From positions 1 to 54,047 of the forward strand of contig JAQUSB010000011.1 of NCBI GenBank assembly GCA_028715345.1: 54,047 bases of DNA, read 5' to 3'. A program made the translations under genes and the position numbers. Below are positions 23,189 to 31,800 of the stretch, in pieces; position 1 is the stretch's first letter, and the number at the start of each line of letters is the position of its first letter. The notes under the pieces are model-generated. The model made no database searches. It saw only the letters and a program-made list of their open reading frames with translations, and was not told the DNA's origin. Source of the stretch: Candidatus Omnitrophota bacterium. GTDB taxonomy: Bacteria > Omnitrophota > Gorgyraeia > 2-01-FULL-45-10.

Positions 23189-23444
23189 CACTTTTGGGGT
23201 TTGGGCATCAATGGCCAAACCGGCTAAAATAAGCGTCCAGCGTCGGAAAACAGGCGATTTTAGGGGTGTTTTAGGGGCTCCCCGAGAGGCCCAAAAAGGC
23301 CATTTTGATGGACATGGATGGACATGAAAAGATCCATTAAAAGTGCGGAAACTTAATCCGGGGCTTATTTCGATCACTTTTGCTATATGCCTTGCCAACC
23401 GCTCGAACTTATGGCCTACTTGACCCAAAAAGGGAGGTAGGCGT

Positions 23445-23717
23445 ATGGCAAGAGTTATCGAGCAAGCAGTTAAGAAAACCCGCTACATCAGCGTCCGGCT
23501 GGCTGGCGAGGAAGTTTACGTGGAAAACATCTCAACCGAGGGCGATCTTCTGGGCGCGGTCCCGGCTGGTAAGCTTCGCCTGCGCGAGATCCAGAAAGTC
23601 ATGCCATTGGGTGACTGGAGCCTCAATATCGAAGAGCAGTGGAGAGGTCGCACCGGCAAGACCCATTTCCGGATCGTGGACTCCACGACAGGGAAGTTTC
23701 AAGAATCGGTTTTATAA
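23445..23717 (+). CDS. small basic hypothetical protein of the mobile element
   Basis: 90 residues, not recognised: RYISVRLAGEEVYVENISTEGDLLGAV, PAGKLRLREIQKVMPLGDW, GKTHFRIVDSTTGKFQE. Mostly beta-strand pattern with many charged residues. A strong RBS, AAAGGGAGG, precedes ATG. Codon use and GC are higher than in the lexA and restriction genes that follow, hinting at separate origin. Confidence 0.6.
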   Translation: MARVIEQAVKKTRYISVRLAGEEVYVENISTEGDLLGAVPAGKLRLREIQKVMPLGDWSLNIEEQWRGRTGKTHFRIVDSTTGKFQESVL

Positions 23718-23795
23718 ATCAATTCGGTTCATAGAGTTTGTTTGAGATCCCCACCCCGTTAATTTCAAAAATAAACATTGACAAATTATCCTGAC

Positions 23796-23812
23796 TGTAT
23801 AATACTGTATAC
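23796..23812 (+). promoter_or_regulatory. putative LexA-family operator and -10 region before lexA
   Basis: TGTATAATACTGTATAC, with inverted arms GTATA/TATAC, ends directly before ATG 23813. It contains TATAAT (23798-23803); TTGACA lies at 23778-23783, only 14 nt away. A 16/17 copy sits at 32302-32318. Autorepression is likely. Confidence 0.65.
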
Positions 23813-24436
23813 ATGCAAACGTCCACAATAACAAACAAGGAATTAGAAGCCATCCGCGAAATACGCAATTTCATCATGCATGCTGGTCGCATTCCCTCCA
23901 TGCGTGAACTTATGTCTTCTCTAGGATATCGTTCACCTCGTTCCGCTTCGTTGATTGTTAATAAACTAATTGAGAAAGGCATATTGCGTCGCAAGGACGA
24001 TGGAAGTCTGCAATTTATAAAAAGCATAGGGGATGAGAACATCCGTGCTCAAACTATTGATGTCCCTTTGGTTGGAGTCGTTGCCTGTGGCGCTCCCATG
24101 CTTGCCGAAGAAAATATTCAGGCTAAAATACCGGTTAGCACAAAATTAGCCTGTCCACCACATCGTTATTTTCTTCTAAAAGCAAAGGGTGATTCAATGA
24201 ATCAGAAGGGCATCGGTGATGGTGACTTTGTATTGGTTCGTCAGCAAATAAAGGCGCAGAATGGCGATACTGTTGTGGCGTTAATTGATAATGAAGTAAC
24301 TGTTAAAGAATTTCATGCGGCTGGCGATACCGTTGTATTAAAGCCGAGATCAAAAAATAAACAACATCAGCCAATTGTGTTAACAAGGGATTTTCAGATT
24401 CAGGGTGTTGTAGTGGCAACAATTCCGGATATGTAG
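23813..24436 (+). CDS. lexA: LexA-type autocleaving repressor
   Basis: 207 residues. N-terminal winged helix (ELEAIREIRNFIMHAGRIPSMRELMSSLGYRSPRSA), cleavage site VVACGAP with C92-G93, and the S24-type protease dyad S128 (GDSMNQ) and K165 (TVKEF). Dyad spacing of 37 residues matches E. coli LexA. No Shine-Dalgarno precedes ATG 23813, which lies at the expected transcription start, so the message is probably leaderless. It may be the element's own SOS-responsive repressor, since the host would normally carry another. Confidence 0.92.
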   Translation: MQTSTITNKELEAIREIRNFIMHAGRIPSMRELMSSLGYRSPRSASLIVNKLIEKGILRRKDDGSLQFIKSIGDENIRAQTIDVPLVGVVACGAPMLAEENIQAKIPVSTKLACPPHRYFLLKAKGDSMNQKGIGDGDFVLVRQQIKAQNGDTVVALIDNEVTVKEFHAAGDTVVLKPRSKNKQHQPIVLTRDFQIQGVVVATIPDM

Positions 24437-24465
24437 TATTTTTTTAAAGGATAGAGGAGAAAATT

Positions 24466-25662
24466 ATGTATGATAATGCAGTAGCTGAAAAAATATCGAT
24501 CCAATATAAACAAATCCCTCTTACCGATTTCGCAAGTGTTAATTCAAAAACTAGACTTGATGATTTGAACCTGAATTGGCGCGAAAGAGATCTTCCAGAA
24601 AACGAACGAACAAAACATGTTCACAGACTGCATCCATATATGGGGAAATTCATTCCTCAATTAGTCGAAATCTTTCTTAGAAAATATCAACCTAAATTAG
24701 TTTACGATCCATTCTGTGGCTCTGGAACAACACTTGTTGAAGCAAATATTCTCGGGGTAGATTCAGTCGGCACAGATATTTCTTCATTCAACACTTTGCT
24801 TTCTCAAGTCAAGACGGCAAAATATGATTTAACTTTATTGGAAACGGAATTGAGAGATATTCTGAAAAAATTATATACTTTTAAATATGGCCCCGTCTCT
24901 CCAAAAAATGGAGGTAATGGCCGTTTATCAACCAGCAGTGAATATGTCAAAACATGGTTTTCCCAGACCACGCAAAAAGAATTACTATATTTTAAAGATT
25001 TGATAGATAAGTACACGTATAAAGACTTATTGAAAGTAATTTTATCTCGTTCTGCTCGATCTGCCCGCCTTGTAACGCATTATGATTTGGACTTCCCTAA
25101 AAAACCTCAAATCGAACCATATTTTTGTTACAAACACAATCGTACATGTCAGCCAGTAAACGAAGCCTATAAGTTTTTGTACAGATATACTCTTGATACG
25201 TTAGAACGAATAAAAGAATATGCAAAATTACGAACGGAAGCATTAGTTACAATTTTTCACGATGATTCGCGTGAAGTAAAATTGCCGAAGAGCATTGATA
25301 TGATCTTTACGTCACCGCCCTATCTGGGGCTTATAGATTATCACGATCAGCACAAATATGCTTACGAGCTATTGGGTTTACAAAATAATGAGATGCGGGA
25401 AATTGGCCCCGCAAAAAATGGACAATCGGAACAGGCTCGCAAGGATTATATTAAGGGCATAAATGATGTTCTGTTGCATACCAGAGATTTTATGGTTAAA
25501 AAAGGCCTTGCTCTGATTGTTGTGAACGATAAGTATCATTTGTACAAGGCAGAAGACGTGGGTTTCAAGTCTGTAGGGCGAGTTGATCGTCATGTAAATA
25601 GACGAACTGGCCGACGAGAAGGCGCTTTTTATGAGAGCATTTTAATATGGGAGAAAATATGA
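24466..25662 (+). CDS. type II DNA methyltransferase (TdeIII-like system)
   Basis: 398 residues. SAM motif I DPFCGSGTTLVEA (81-93) precedes the catalytic motif TSPPYLGLIDY (about 281-291), with some 190 residues between them that would hold the target-recognition region. SPPY indicates amino methylation (N4-cytosine or N6-adenine). RBS AGAGGAG. It is directly coupled to the restriction enzyme gene (ATGA overlap), forming a complete AT-rich restriction-modification pair. Target sequence is not derivable by reading. Confidence 0.88.
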   Translation: MYDNAVAEKISIQYKQIPLTDFASVNSKTRLDDLNLNWRERDLPENERTKHVHRLHPYMGKFIPQLVEIFLRKYQPKLVYDPFCGSGTTLVEANILGVDSVGTDISSFNTLLSQVKTAKYDLTLLETELRDILKKLYTFKYGPVSPKNGGNGRLSTSSEYVKTWFSQTTQKELLYFKDLIDKYTYKDLLKVILSRSARSARLVTHYDLDFPKKPQIEPYFCYKHNRTCQPVNEAYKFLYRYTLDTLERIKEYAKLRTEALVTIFHDDSREVKLPKSIDMIFTSPPYLGLIDYHDQHKYAYELLGLQNNEMREIGPAKNGQSEQARKDYIKGINDVLLHTRDFMVKKGLALIVVNDKYHLYKAEDVGFKSVGRVDRHVNRRTGRREGAFYESILIWEKI

Positions 25663-26498
25663 CAGATAAACAAAAAATGAAAGAGGCAATCCAGTCTGTC
25701 ATCAAATCGATGATGGACAGGATTATGCATAAGGTATTAGTCGAGGATCCGTTTATTAAAGAAGACCACAAAGCAGAGAAACCGCTATATGCGGCCCTGG
25801 TGCCGGATGAGATATTCAAGGGATCTCATTTCGAGCGAAGATTTGTTACGCCCTTTGGAAATGTTTGGGAGAAATTAGCCATTGTAGCGGCTAACAATGG
25901 TCTTGGTCATGGCGAGCAAGGCGTATCAATAAAGGGCCAAGTAAATTCAGAACGGTTACGGAGAATTCAAGAGGTTTTGAATACCCTGGAACATTCAGGG
26001 CGAGGCAAGGAAAAAGTGCGGCCCGATTGGAAAAAAGAATTGAAATACATTTTAGAAGGCAAAAGTGAGAAGCTTATCCCCACAACAGTTATTTGCGATG
26101 TTTACGCTGAAGACAAACACAATAATAAAAAATATACTTTTGAGTTAAAGGCCCCTTTGCCTAATAGCGATCAGACGAAGGTCAGCAAAGAAAAAATCTT
26201 GAAACTTTATAGCATGCAACCACTACAAGTCGATGGCGCTTATTATGCGTTGCCTTATAACCCATATGGTAAGCGTACTGATTATGCTTGGGCTTTCCCC
26301 GCTCGCTGGTTTGATATGAAAAACGATGATGTTGTGCTTATCGGCGATGAGTTTTGGGAAAAAATCGGCGGGACAGGAACGTATAAGGCATTCATAAGTG
26401 CCGTGAATGAGATTGGCAAAGATTATAAGGATAGGATTTATAGAGAATTCTTGGGGATAGAACCCCCTAGTGATTTAGAAGAAGGTAAGCTGGATTGA
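25659..26498 (+). CDS. TdeIII-family type II restriction endonuclease
   Basis: 279 residues from ATG 25659, which overlaps the methyltransferase stop and has GGGAG 5 nt upstream; ATG 25647 is the alternative. Segments recalled from TdeIII-like enzymes: FKGSHFERRFVTPFGNVWEKLA, then VICDVYAEDKHNNKKYTFELKAP with a PD-(D/E)xK-like D...ExK, then NSDQTKVSKEKILKLY. The named family cuts GGNCC in Treponema denticola as far as I recall; the specificity here is untested. Confidence 0.75.
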   Translation: MTDKQKMKEAIQSVIKSMMDRIMHKVLVEDPFIKEDHKAEKPLYAALVPDEIFKGSHFERRFVTPFGNVWEKLAIVAANNGLGHGEQGVSIKGQVNSERLRRIQEVLNTLEHSGRGKEKVRPDWKKELKYILEGKSEKLIPTTVICDVYAEDKHNNKKYTFELKAPLPNSDQTKVSKEKILKLYSMQPLQVDGAYYALPYNPYGKRTDYAWAFPARWFDMKNDDVVLIGDEFWEKIGGTGTYKAFISAVNEIGKDYKDRIYREFLGIEPPSDLEEGKLD

Positions 26499-26514
26499 TG
26501 CCCTTGGGTGATAT

Positions 26515-26724
26515 ATGAATAATTTAACTGAAGAGCAAATCAGAAGACAGGATATGGTCGATAATGCAATTTATCGACTCATTTGTGATATCAATCCTAC
26601 TGACAAAAATATTGCATGGGATATTGAACTCATCGGAGAGGTAAGGGATGTTATAAGAGTACAGCTCGTTGAGAAAATGCGAATCACTGATGAGCAAAAA
26701 TTTTATCCCTACATTAAGGGTTAA
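26515..26724 (+). CDS. small hypothetical protein downstream of the restriction gene
   Basis: 69 residues, acidic/helical: NLTEEQIRRQDMVDNAIYRLICDINPTDKNIAWDIELIGEVRDVIRVQLVEK. Not recognised. It begins 16 nt after the restriction enzyme gene and ends before a terminator, so it belongs to the same transcript. A small accessory or controller role is possible, but it lacks an obvious HTH. Confidence 0.55.
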   Translation: MNNLTEEQIRRQDMVDNAIYRLICDINPTDKNIAWDIELIGEVRDVIRVQLVEKMRITDEQKFYPYIKG

Positions 26725-26772
26725 AAATGGGGTATCCGAAGGGACGGGCTTGATTTGGTTCGCTTTACATAA

Positions 26773-26813
26773 CAGAAAAAAGTTTTTAAATGGACATCCT
26801 GTCCCTTTTTCTG
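26773..26813 (+). terminator. probable terminator after the restriction-modification operon
   Basis: GGACA-TCC-TGTCC (26792-26804) nested within CAGAAAAA (26773-26780) and TTTTTCTG (26806-26813). The 3' arm supplies the T-run. The outer pairing could let it act in both directions. Confidence 0.5.
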
Positions 26814-26910
26814 TGTATTGAATCCAACGAATTAACGGACACACTTAATGGACAATACTGCCGTCTATGCCCAAAAGGATAAGGCGGCTTAATTATTTTA
26901 GGGGAGCGCA

Positions 26911-27522
26911 GTGGGGACAAAAAATAAGTTAGATTGCCTTAATGAATTCTGGAAGAAATGGTCGGCGTATCGGAAGGCCGCCAGTGACTGTGTTTTAGCT
27001 TTGGATAGACTGAAGTTATCTTCAATCAGCCCCTATGAGCGTCTGACTGATGACGAAAAGAATCGCAAGTTTGAAAGTACATTAAAGAAACACGGTATAA
27101 AAATTCCAAATCTTTGGAAATTGCATCAAGAAGCAAATGATGCCGCAGTGCCTGTTTTAGATTCTCTTTTTGGGCCTAACGAAATACCTGTTGTTCCTGA
27201 GCTTCCAGGGGAATGCCCCAACGGATATAATGAATGGTTGAAGAAAACGGAGGGAATTGAGTTTACCCTGATGAACCGTATCATTGGGGCCCGGAATAGG
27301 ATCTCATCTGCCGGATTCAAAACCAAAGCAAAAATAGTCCCGCGTAGCGGCTGGTCAAGCCCGTATCCAATAACCCACTGGGCAAAGGTTTTTAATATCA
27401 GCCGTAAGACCATGCAAAGCTGGCTTGAAAATAACCAGTTATTAGCCCGTAAGATCGGAAGCAAGTGGCAGATTGCCACGGAAGAACTTCCTACCGCTGA
27501 CGATCAGGATTCCTCTCAGTAA
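26911..27522 (+). CDS. hypothetical protein with C-terminal HTH-like segment
   Basis: 203 residues from GTG 26911 (GGGGAG upstream). N-terminal half is helical and charged (DCLNEFWKKWSAYRKAASDCVLALDRLKL); the C-terminus reads ITHWAKVFNISRKTMQSWLENNQLLARKIGSKWQIA, typical of a helix-turn-helix excisionase/MerR-like fold. Possibly an element-specific DNA-binding protein. It ends just before a terminator and upstream of a second HTH gene. Confidence 0.6.
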   Translation: MGTKNKLDCLNEFWKKWSAYRKAASDCVLALDRLKLSSISPYERLTDDEKNRKFESTLKKHGIKIPNLWKLHQEANDAAVPVLDSLFGPNEIPVVPELPGECPNGYNEWLKKTEGIEFTLMNRIIGARNRISSAGFKTKAKIVPRSGWSSPYPITHWAKVFNISRKTMQSWLENNQLLARKIGSKWQIATEELPTADDQDSSQ

Positions 27523-27554
27523 CATTTCCGAAATAAAAAGCAGTAATCCTCACT

Positions 27555-27577
27555 AAAACGCCTTAGGGCGTTTTTTC
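27555..27577 (+). terminator. intrinsic terminator
   Basis: AAAACGCC (27555-27562), loop TTAG, GGCGTTTT (27567-27574), running on into TTTCTTTTTT. Lies 33 nt after the HTH-tailed gene. Confidence 0.85.
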
Positions 27578-27691
27578 TTTTTTAAGCACAATCACTGCAA
27601 AAATTTGGGCAATTTTGAGTAAAGCTGGGAAGGCGTAATTTTTCCGGTGATAAACTCCAAGTAGAAAGGAAATTCGCGAGGAGGCAACCAC

Positions 27692-27931
27692 ATGGAAGGA
27701 TTATTGACCGTTGAACGGCTTATGACTCATCTCAATCTAAAGCGGAGCCAGATTGATTATCTGGTGAAGAATTGGCTTATTCCGCATTTTCGTCTTCCCA
27801 GCGGAGAGGTAATGTTTCGGGCCTCTGAGGTCGAGATGTGGCTTTATACCTGTCGCGTGCCCTATAACGACAGTAAATTCCGGGCAATACTTAACCAAAT
27901 ACGGACGTGGCGATGCAAACAGCAAGGTTAG
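27692..27931 (+). CDS. AlpA/excisionase-like helix-turn-helix protein
   Basis: 79 residues: LLTVERLMTHLNLKRSQIDYLVKNWLIPHFRLPSGEVMFRASEVEMWLYTCR, the MerR-like HTH_17 pattern. RBS GCGAGGAGG. The 3' end overlaps the prim-pol gene by 25 nt, so the two are translationally coupled. In P4-like and phage-satellite elements such a protein often activates the replication genes or excision. Confidence 0.8.
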   Translation: MEGLLTVERLMTHLNLKRSQIDYLVKNWLIPHFRLPSGEVMFRASEVEMWLYTCRVPYNDSKFRAILNQIRTWRCKQQG

Positions 27932-30249
27932 ATTTTAACAAGATGTCTTTAGTTATTCCGGATGAGATCAGGTCTCAAAAGGCATGGGTGGGCTATGTCA
28001 CCAGAGAGGACAATGGCCGTATTGACAAGATTCCGATGAATGTTATGACCGGCATGCCTGCGAAAAGCAACGATCCTTCAACATGGACTGATTTTGAAAT
28101 GGCTTTAGATTTGGCGATTCAGCGTAATTACGCGGGCATCGGTTTTATGTTTCAACCGCCATATGTGGGCGTGGATATTGACCATTGCGTTAAAGACGGA
28201 GCTATCGAGATGTATGCGTTAGAAATCCTCAAGGCACTTAACTCATATTCCGAGTATTCGCCAAGCGGCACAGGTATTCATACTCTTTGTAAAGGTGAGA
28301 TTCCCCGTGCCTGCAAGATTTCCAAGATCGGCTTGGAGATTTATACCAAGGGCCGATTTTTTACCGTTACCGGTAATCGCCTTGAAAATTATCCGGCTGA
28401 GCTTAATGAATGCACTGATGCGCTTAAAGGCATATTTAGTCGGTTTGTAGATAAAGCTCCCGCGAACGACATTCTATCCTTGATTGCCAATAGCAAAGAC
28501 GCGGAGAGGTTTCAGCGGATCTATTCTGGTCAATGGCAGAACGATTATCCTTCTCAAAGCGAAGCGGATCTGGCGCTCTGCAACAAGCTGGCCTTCTGGA
28601 CAGGTAAAGATGCCGGGCAGATGGACTCGTTATTCAGACAGTCAGGCCTCATGCGGCCCAAATGGGATGAGAAACATTTCAGCGATGGCAAGACTTATGG
28701 TCAGGTGCTCATCGAGAAAGCCAACGAAGGTTGTGAGAACACATTTCAGTCATCGGGTAGCGAATTTAAACATAAACCGACTCAAGGCGAGATCATCACC
28801 CGCGACTGCGAGGAAAACAGCAAAGATTTTTTCCGCGACCAGCACGGTAATTCTATTCTGGTGCTTCCGGTAGACAATCATCTGGAAGTATGCCTAACGA
28901 ACACCTCAAGTTTTCGTAATTGGACAGCTACCCGTTACCGTAAGAGATTCGGGGTGCCTCCCAAGATCGACGCTATCAATCAGGCAAAGGTTCAGCTTGA
29001 GGCGCGGTGCGCCACGTCAAGACAGGTCGAATTATTCAATCGGGTCGGCTGGCATGACAATAAGATCTTCTACGACCTTACTGCGGTTGATCATAAGGGC
29101 GTTGAGGTTTCAGCGTCAGGGTGGCGGGTAACGCAACTTCCGCCGATATTCCGGCGTTATCAACATCAGGTTGAACAGGTCACGCCTGCTCAAGGCGGCG
29201 ACGCTAAAGATTTTTTACGGTTCTGCAATATTGCAGGGGAGGACAGTTGTCTTTTGTTGACGGCAATCGCTTCCTATTTTATCCCGAACTTTCCGCACGT
29301 CATTATCAGCATGACCGGAGAGCAAGGCACTGCCAAATCGAGCAACTCCCGGAAAATCAAAGAATTGGTCGACCCGTCTCGGGTCATACTCACATCAAGC
29401 CCGAAGGAATTAGAGCAAGCGCAACTGACCGCGGACAAGCACTGGGTCTGCGCTTTTGATAATGTCTCGCGCATTCATGACTGGTTCAGTGATTTCTTAT
29501 GTCGCGGCGTTACCGGCGAGGGAGACATGAAACGCTCGCTTTATACCAATGACGATGAGTTTATTCGTTCATACCGCAGGTGTTTTGTCTTAAACGGCAT
29601 CGGTTCAATCATGTATCGGCCGGACCTGCTCGACCGTTCGATTATTTTCGATATTCCGCTTCTCAAAGAATCGTGGCCTGAATCCTTCATTACCGATGAA
29701 TGGAAAAAGTCTTTGCCCGGGATTCTGGGCGGATTCTTAACCGCTGTTTCAAGAGCGATGGGCGTTGTGGCGCAGGTTAGCGGCCATGAGAAGTTTCGCA
29801 TGGCTGATTTTGCCCGGTGGGGCGGCGCTTTGTCTGAAGGATTAGGCTATTCGCGGGATGAATTCTTCTCGAAGTATCAGGAGTCGGTGGACTCAAAGTG
29901 GCAGGATACTGCCGAGGAAAGCACCTTCGCGAAAAAGATCAAAACATTTTTTGAGAGTCATGGCGGTTATTGGGCGGGATCGCCCTCTGAATTGTTGTCG
30001 GAAATCAGCTCTGATGATGACGAGAAAGGAATTCCCAAGACAGCCAAGTGGCTGTCGAACGAGCTTATCAGGATCGCGCCGGTCATGCGTCACGTGGGCA
30101 TCGATATCATAAAAGACAAGCGCCAAGGCGGAACCGGCAGGCGCATATTTATCCTGAAAAAATGCGCGCCACAAAGTCGTGAGGATGGTGTGAGTATCAG
30201 TGAGTTTTGTGAAGATGACAGCGAGGTGGACAGTGATCGGCCATTCTAA
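27907..30249 (+). CDS. primase-polymerase / helicase replication protein
   Basis: 780 residues. The N-terminus (about 1-190) resembles bifunctional prim-pol domains of phages and plasmids: YAGIGFMFQ, VGVDIDHC (divalent metal DxD) and SPSGTGIH, then EIYTKGRFFTVTGN. The C-terminal part has an ATPase: Walker A GEQGTAKSS near 470 and Walker B-like WVCAFDN near 515, then an arginine-finger-like PDLLDRS. Such fusions start replication of phage satellites and integrative elements. GTG 27907 or ATG 27913 may be the start. Confidence 0.82.
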   Translation: MAMQTARLDFNKMSLVIPDEIRSQKAWVGYVTREDNGRIDKIPMNVMTGMPAKSNDPSTWTDFEMALDLAIQRNYAGIGFMFQPPYVGVDIDHCVKDGAIEMYALEILKALNSYSEYSPSGTGIHTLCKGEIPRACKISKIGLEIYTKGRFFTVTGNRLENYPAELNECTDALKGIFSRFVDKAPANDILSLIANSKDAERFQRIYSGQWQNDYPSQSEADLALCNKLAFWTGKDAGQMDSLFRQSGLMRPKWDEKHFSDGKTYGQVLIEKANEGCENTFQSSGSEFKHKPTQGEIITRDCEENSKDFFRDQHGNSILVLPVDNHLEVCLTNTSSFRNWTATRYRKRFGVPPKIDAINQAKVQLEARCATSRQVELFNRVGWHDNKIFYDLTAVDHKGVEVSASGWRVTQLPPIFRRYQHQVEQVTPAQGGDAKDFLRFCNIAGEDSCLLLTAIASYFIPNFPHVIISMTGEQGTAKSSNSRKIKELVDPSRVILTSSPKELEQAQLTADKHWVCAFDNVSRIHDWFSDFLCRGVTGEGDMKRSLYTNDDEFIRSYRRCFVLNGIGSIMYRPDLLDRSIIFDIPLLKESWPESFITDEWKKSLPGILGGFLTAVSRAMGVVAQVSGHEKFRMADFARWGGALSEGLGYSRDEFFSKYQESVDSKWQDTAEESTFAKKIKTFFESHGGYWAGSPSELLSEISSDDDEKGIPKTAKWLSNELIRIAPVMRHVGIDIIKDKRQGGTGRRIFILKKCAPQSREDGVSISEFCEDDSEVDSDRPF

Positions 30250-30253
30250 ATTT

Positions 30254-30442
30254 ATGAGGTTCGTGTTTCATCCTCACACAAACTCACAGGCATCCTCACA
30301 GGGGCAACTCGTCGAGGCAAAAGGAGTTACGCCAATCTGTGAGGATTGTGAAGCTAATTTCCTTAAAGTTCTAAAAGAAAGAAATATAAGGAAAACAGGC
30401 CATAAACTCACAAAAAAGCGCCCTAAAGGAGCGGAGGTATGA
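30254..30442 (+). CDS. small hypothetical protein with CxxC
   Basis: 62 residues from ATG 30254, 4 nt after the prim-pol stop; a longer frame from 30200 lies within the prim-pol gene. Sequence contains CEDCEANFLKVL and a lysine-rich tail KTGHKLTKKRPKG. CxxC with basic tail suggests a zinc-binding nucleic-acid protein, but there is only one pair. Unrecognised. Confidence 0.5.
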   Translation: MRFVFHPHTNSQASSQGQLVEAKGVTPICEDCEANFLKVLKERNIRKTGHKLTKKRPKGAEV

Positions 30443-30458
30443 GAGTGGGGATTGTAGC

Positions 30459-30482
30459 TTCACAACGTTCACAAGTTCACAA
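30459..30482 (+). repeat. three TTCACAA direct repeats (iteron-like)
   Basis: TTCACAA at 30459, 30468 and 30476, spaced 9 and 8 nt, directly before a strong Shine-Dalgarno. Spacing below a helical turn argues for a regulator-binding or origin-like site, though chance is possible. Confidence 0.4.
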
Positions 30483-30484
30483 AA

Positions 30485-30503
30485 AGGAGGTGCGGCAATG
30501 TAG
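30485..30503 (+). other. strong ribosome-binding site followed by an ATG-TAG minimal ORF
   Basis: AAGGAGGTG then, six nt on, ATG (30498) immediately followed by TAG. In the +2 frame the sequence continues VDEELWEKFIESENN into the 30566 gene without a stop, so a one-base loss after the start codon, or a deliberate start-stop regulatory element, are the two readings. Confidence 0.45.
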
Positions 30504-30565
30504 ACGAAGAATTATGGGAGAAGTTTATCGAATCAGAAAATAACCAAAACAGGAGGAATAAAGAA

Positions 30566-31006
30566 ATGAACCAAGCGCACGTATTAAACACAATAAGCCA
30601 GATGATCAGGCGGTATGTCCCGGGCTCGACCGAGGAAAAACAGCTCGTGCATTTGATCGAGGCGAATCTTTACATGAACCGCCACAAATGCGCTTTGACC
30701 GAAGCGTTGCAAGCGACGGCCAAGCGTAATCCGGCAACAGTAAGCGAAGGAGATATTCGACTCGCCCATCTTAAACGGGCCTACGAATATCAGGAGAAGT
30801 TTGAATGCACGCTGACGGATGCCTTGCGCAGGACAGCGCCGGAGCGCAAGACCGATCAAGACACCGCGTTAATCGCCAGTCAGTTGGATCATATCTGGCG
30901 GGCAAGGCAGTATCAGGATGAGAACGAATGTTCTTTTGATGAGGCGATGTCCATCACAGCGCCAAAAAGACTTCCAAACGAAGGGAGAAGAAATCATGAA
31001 GCTTAA
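30566..31006 (+). CDS. triple-repeat helical hypothetical protein
   Basis: 146 residues. Three tandem units, each ending in a short motif: CALTEALQATAKRNP, CTLTDALRRTAPERK and CSFDEAMSITAPKRL, preceded by helices of the type LKRAYEYQEKFE or IWRARQYQDENE. Repeat length is about 40 residues. RBS AGGAGG (30551-30556). No known family recognised; repeated alpha-helical pairs suggest a protein- or DNA-binding surface. An upstream, frame-shifted start with a better RBS exists at 30498. Confidence 0.6.
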   Translation: MNQAHVLNTISQMIRRYVPGSTEEKQLVHLIEANLYMNRHKCALTEALQATAKRNPATVSEGDIRLAHLKRAYEYQEKFECTLTDALRRTAPERKTDQDTALIASQLDHIWRARQYQDENECSFDEAMSITAPKRLPNEGRRNHEA

Positions 31007-31679
31007 TTTTCTGAATGTCTTAAAAAGTAAAAGTACACCGGAGGAAATCGCCGAGCAGATTGTCGCTCTCGAAGAAAAGCAGAAGGTCTGCGAACAAGAA
31101 AAAGCCGAAGCGAAAGAGAAAGCAAAAGAAATCAGAAGCCGTGTCATGTGCGGTGAGCGGGTTAATTCCGAGTCGATAAAACTGGCAGATTTGGCATTGG
31201 AAGAATGCAACATTAATCTCGACGTTGTTGCCGAAAGTCTCGCCAAGCTCAAGACGAAGCTGGAAGAAGCATTAACCGCCAAACGCGATGAAGAAGCGAA
31301 GCGGATTATCGAAGACCGGAAACAGTGGAATCTTGACCGCGAGAAGGCATTGCTTGAGCTTTGGCGCGCTAAGGGCAAGCTGTTCGCGTTAGCGTTCGCT
31401 ATTTATGGCCATCCGGAAACTACGAGGCGTAATCTTGAGAGTTATCCGGAGTTCAGCCCTTCGCTTGGCACAGAAGAACATAAAGTCTTTCATTCAGAGA
31501 AGGACAAAGGCATTACTGAATTGCGGCATCCAACGATCGCTGATGTCGCAGAGGATATTCGTGTAAGAGACCATTGGGTATCGCACTTTGACCTTGAGCA
31601 TGAGGTTAAAGCGCTTATGAGAAAGTACCGGCCTGAACCGGTAAAACCAGCAGAACAGACCGAGTCGGTGGCTGAGTGA
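30996..31679 (+). CDS. coiled-coil hypothetical protein
   Basis: 227 residues from ATG 30996, 11 nt before the end of the preceding gene (AGGGAGAAG upstream). Residues 15-120 form a long coiled coil rich in E/K/A; the C-terminal part is globular (LFALAFAIYGHPETTRRNLESYPEFSPSL and VSHFDLEHEVKALMRKYRPEP). Unrecognised; may be a structural or plasmid-type accessory protein of the element. Its stop is followed by a structured region. Confidence 0.55.
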   Translation: MKLNFLNVLKSKSTPEEIAEQIVALEEKQKVCEQEKAEAKEKAKEIRSRVMCGERVNSESIKLADLALEECNINLDVVAESLAKLKTKLEEALTAKRDEEAKRIIEDRKQWNLDREKALLELWRAKGKLFALAFAIYGHPETTRRNLESYPEFSPSLGTEEHKVFHSEKDKGITELRHPTIADVAEDIRVRDHWVSHFDLEHEVKALMRKYRPEPVKPAEQTESVAE

Positions 31680-31685
31680 AAGTTT

Positions 31686-31796
31686 AATGCGGAGGAACCG
31701 GATCGATGTTCTTGTTAACTCTTCCATCGTGAAAGTTTTGCCAGATAAACGCGTCTGGCAGAGGGTCACCTCTTGCCCTTCTCCGCACGCATTTTT
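31686..31796 (+). other. multi-hairpin structured region after the coiled-coil gene
   Basis: Outer stem TGCGGAG (31688-31694) with CTCCGCA (31781-31787), enclosing CGATG/CATCG (31704-31708, 31725-31729), GCCAGA/TCTGGC (31740-31745, 31754-31759) and AGGG/CCCT-like arms (31762-31779), then ATTTTT. It could end transcription or be a small RNA. It is not a tRNA: the T-arm does not fit. Confidence 0.4.
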
Positions 31797-31800
31797 AACT

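Noticed and set aside
23012-23428. Open frame of 138 codons on the minus strand across the repeat region
   Set aside because: It runs through the terminator and the GC-rich direct repeat, has no family features and no RBS.
31686-31796. tRNA gene
   Set aside because: Outer stem and hairpins recall a cloverleaf, but there is no TTC-type T-loop, the T-stem does not pair and the arm lengths are wrong.
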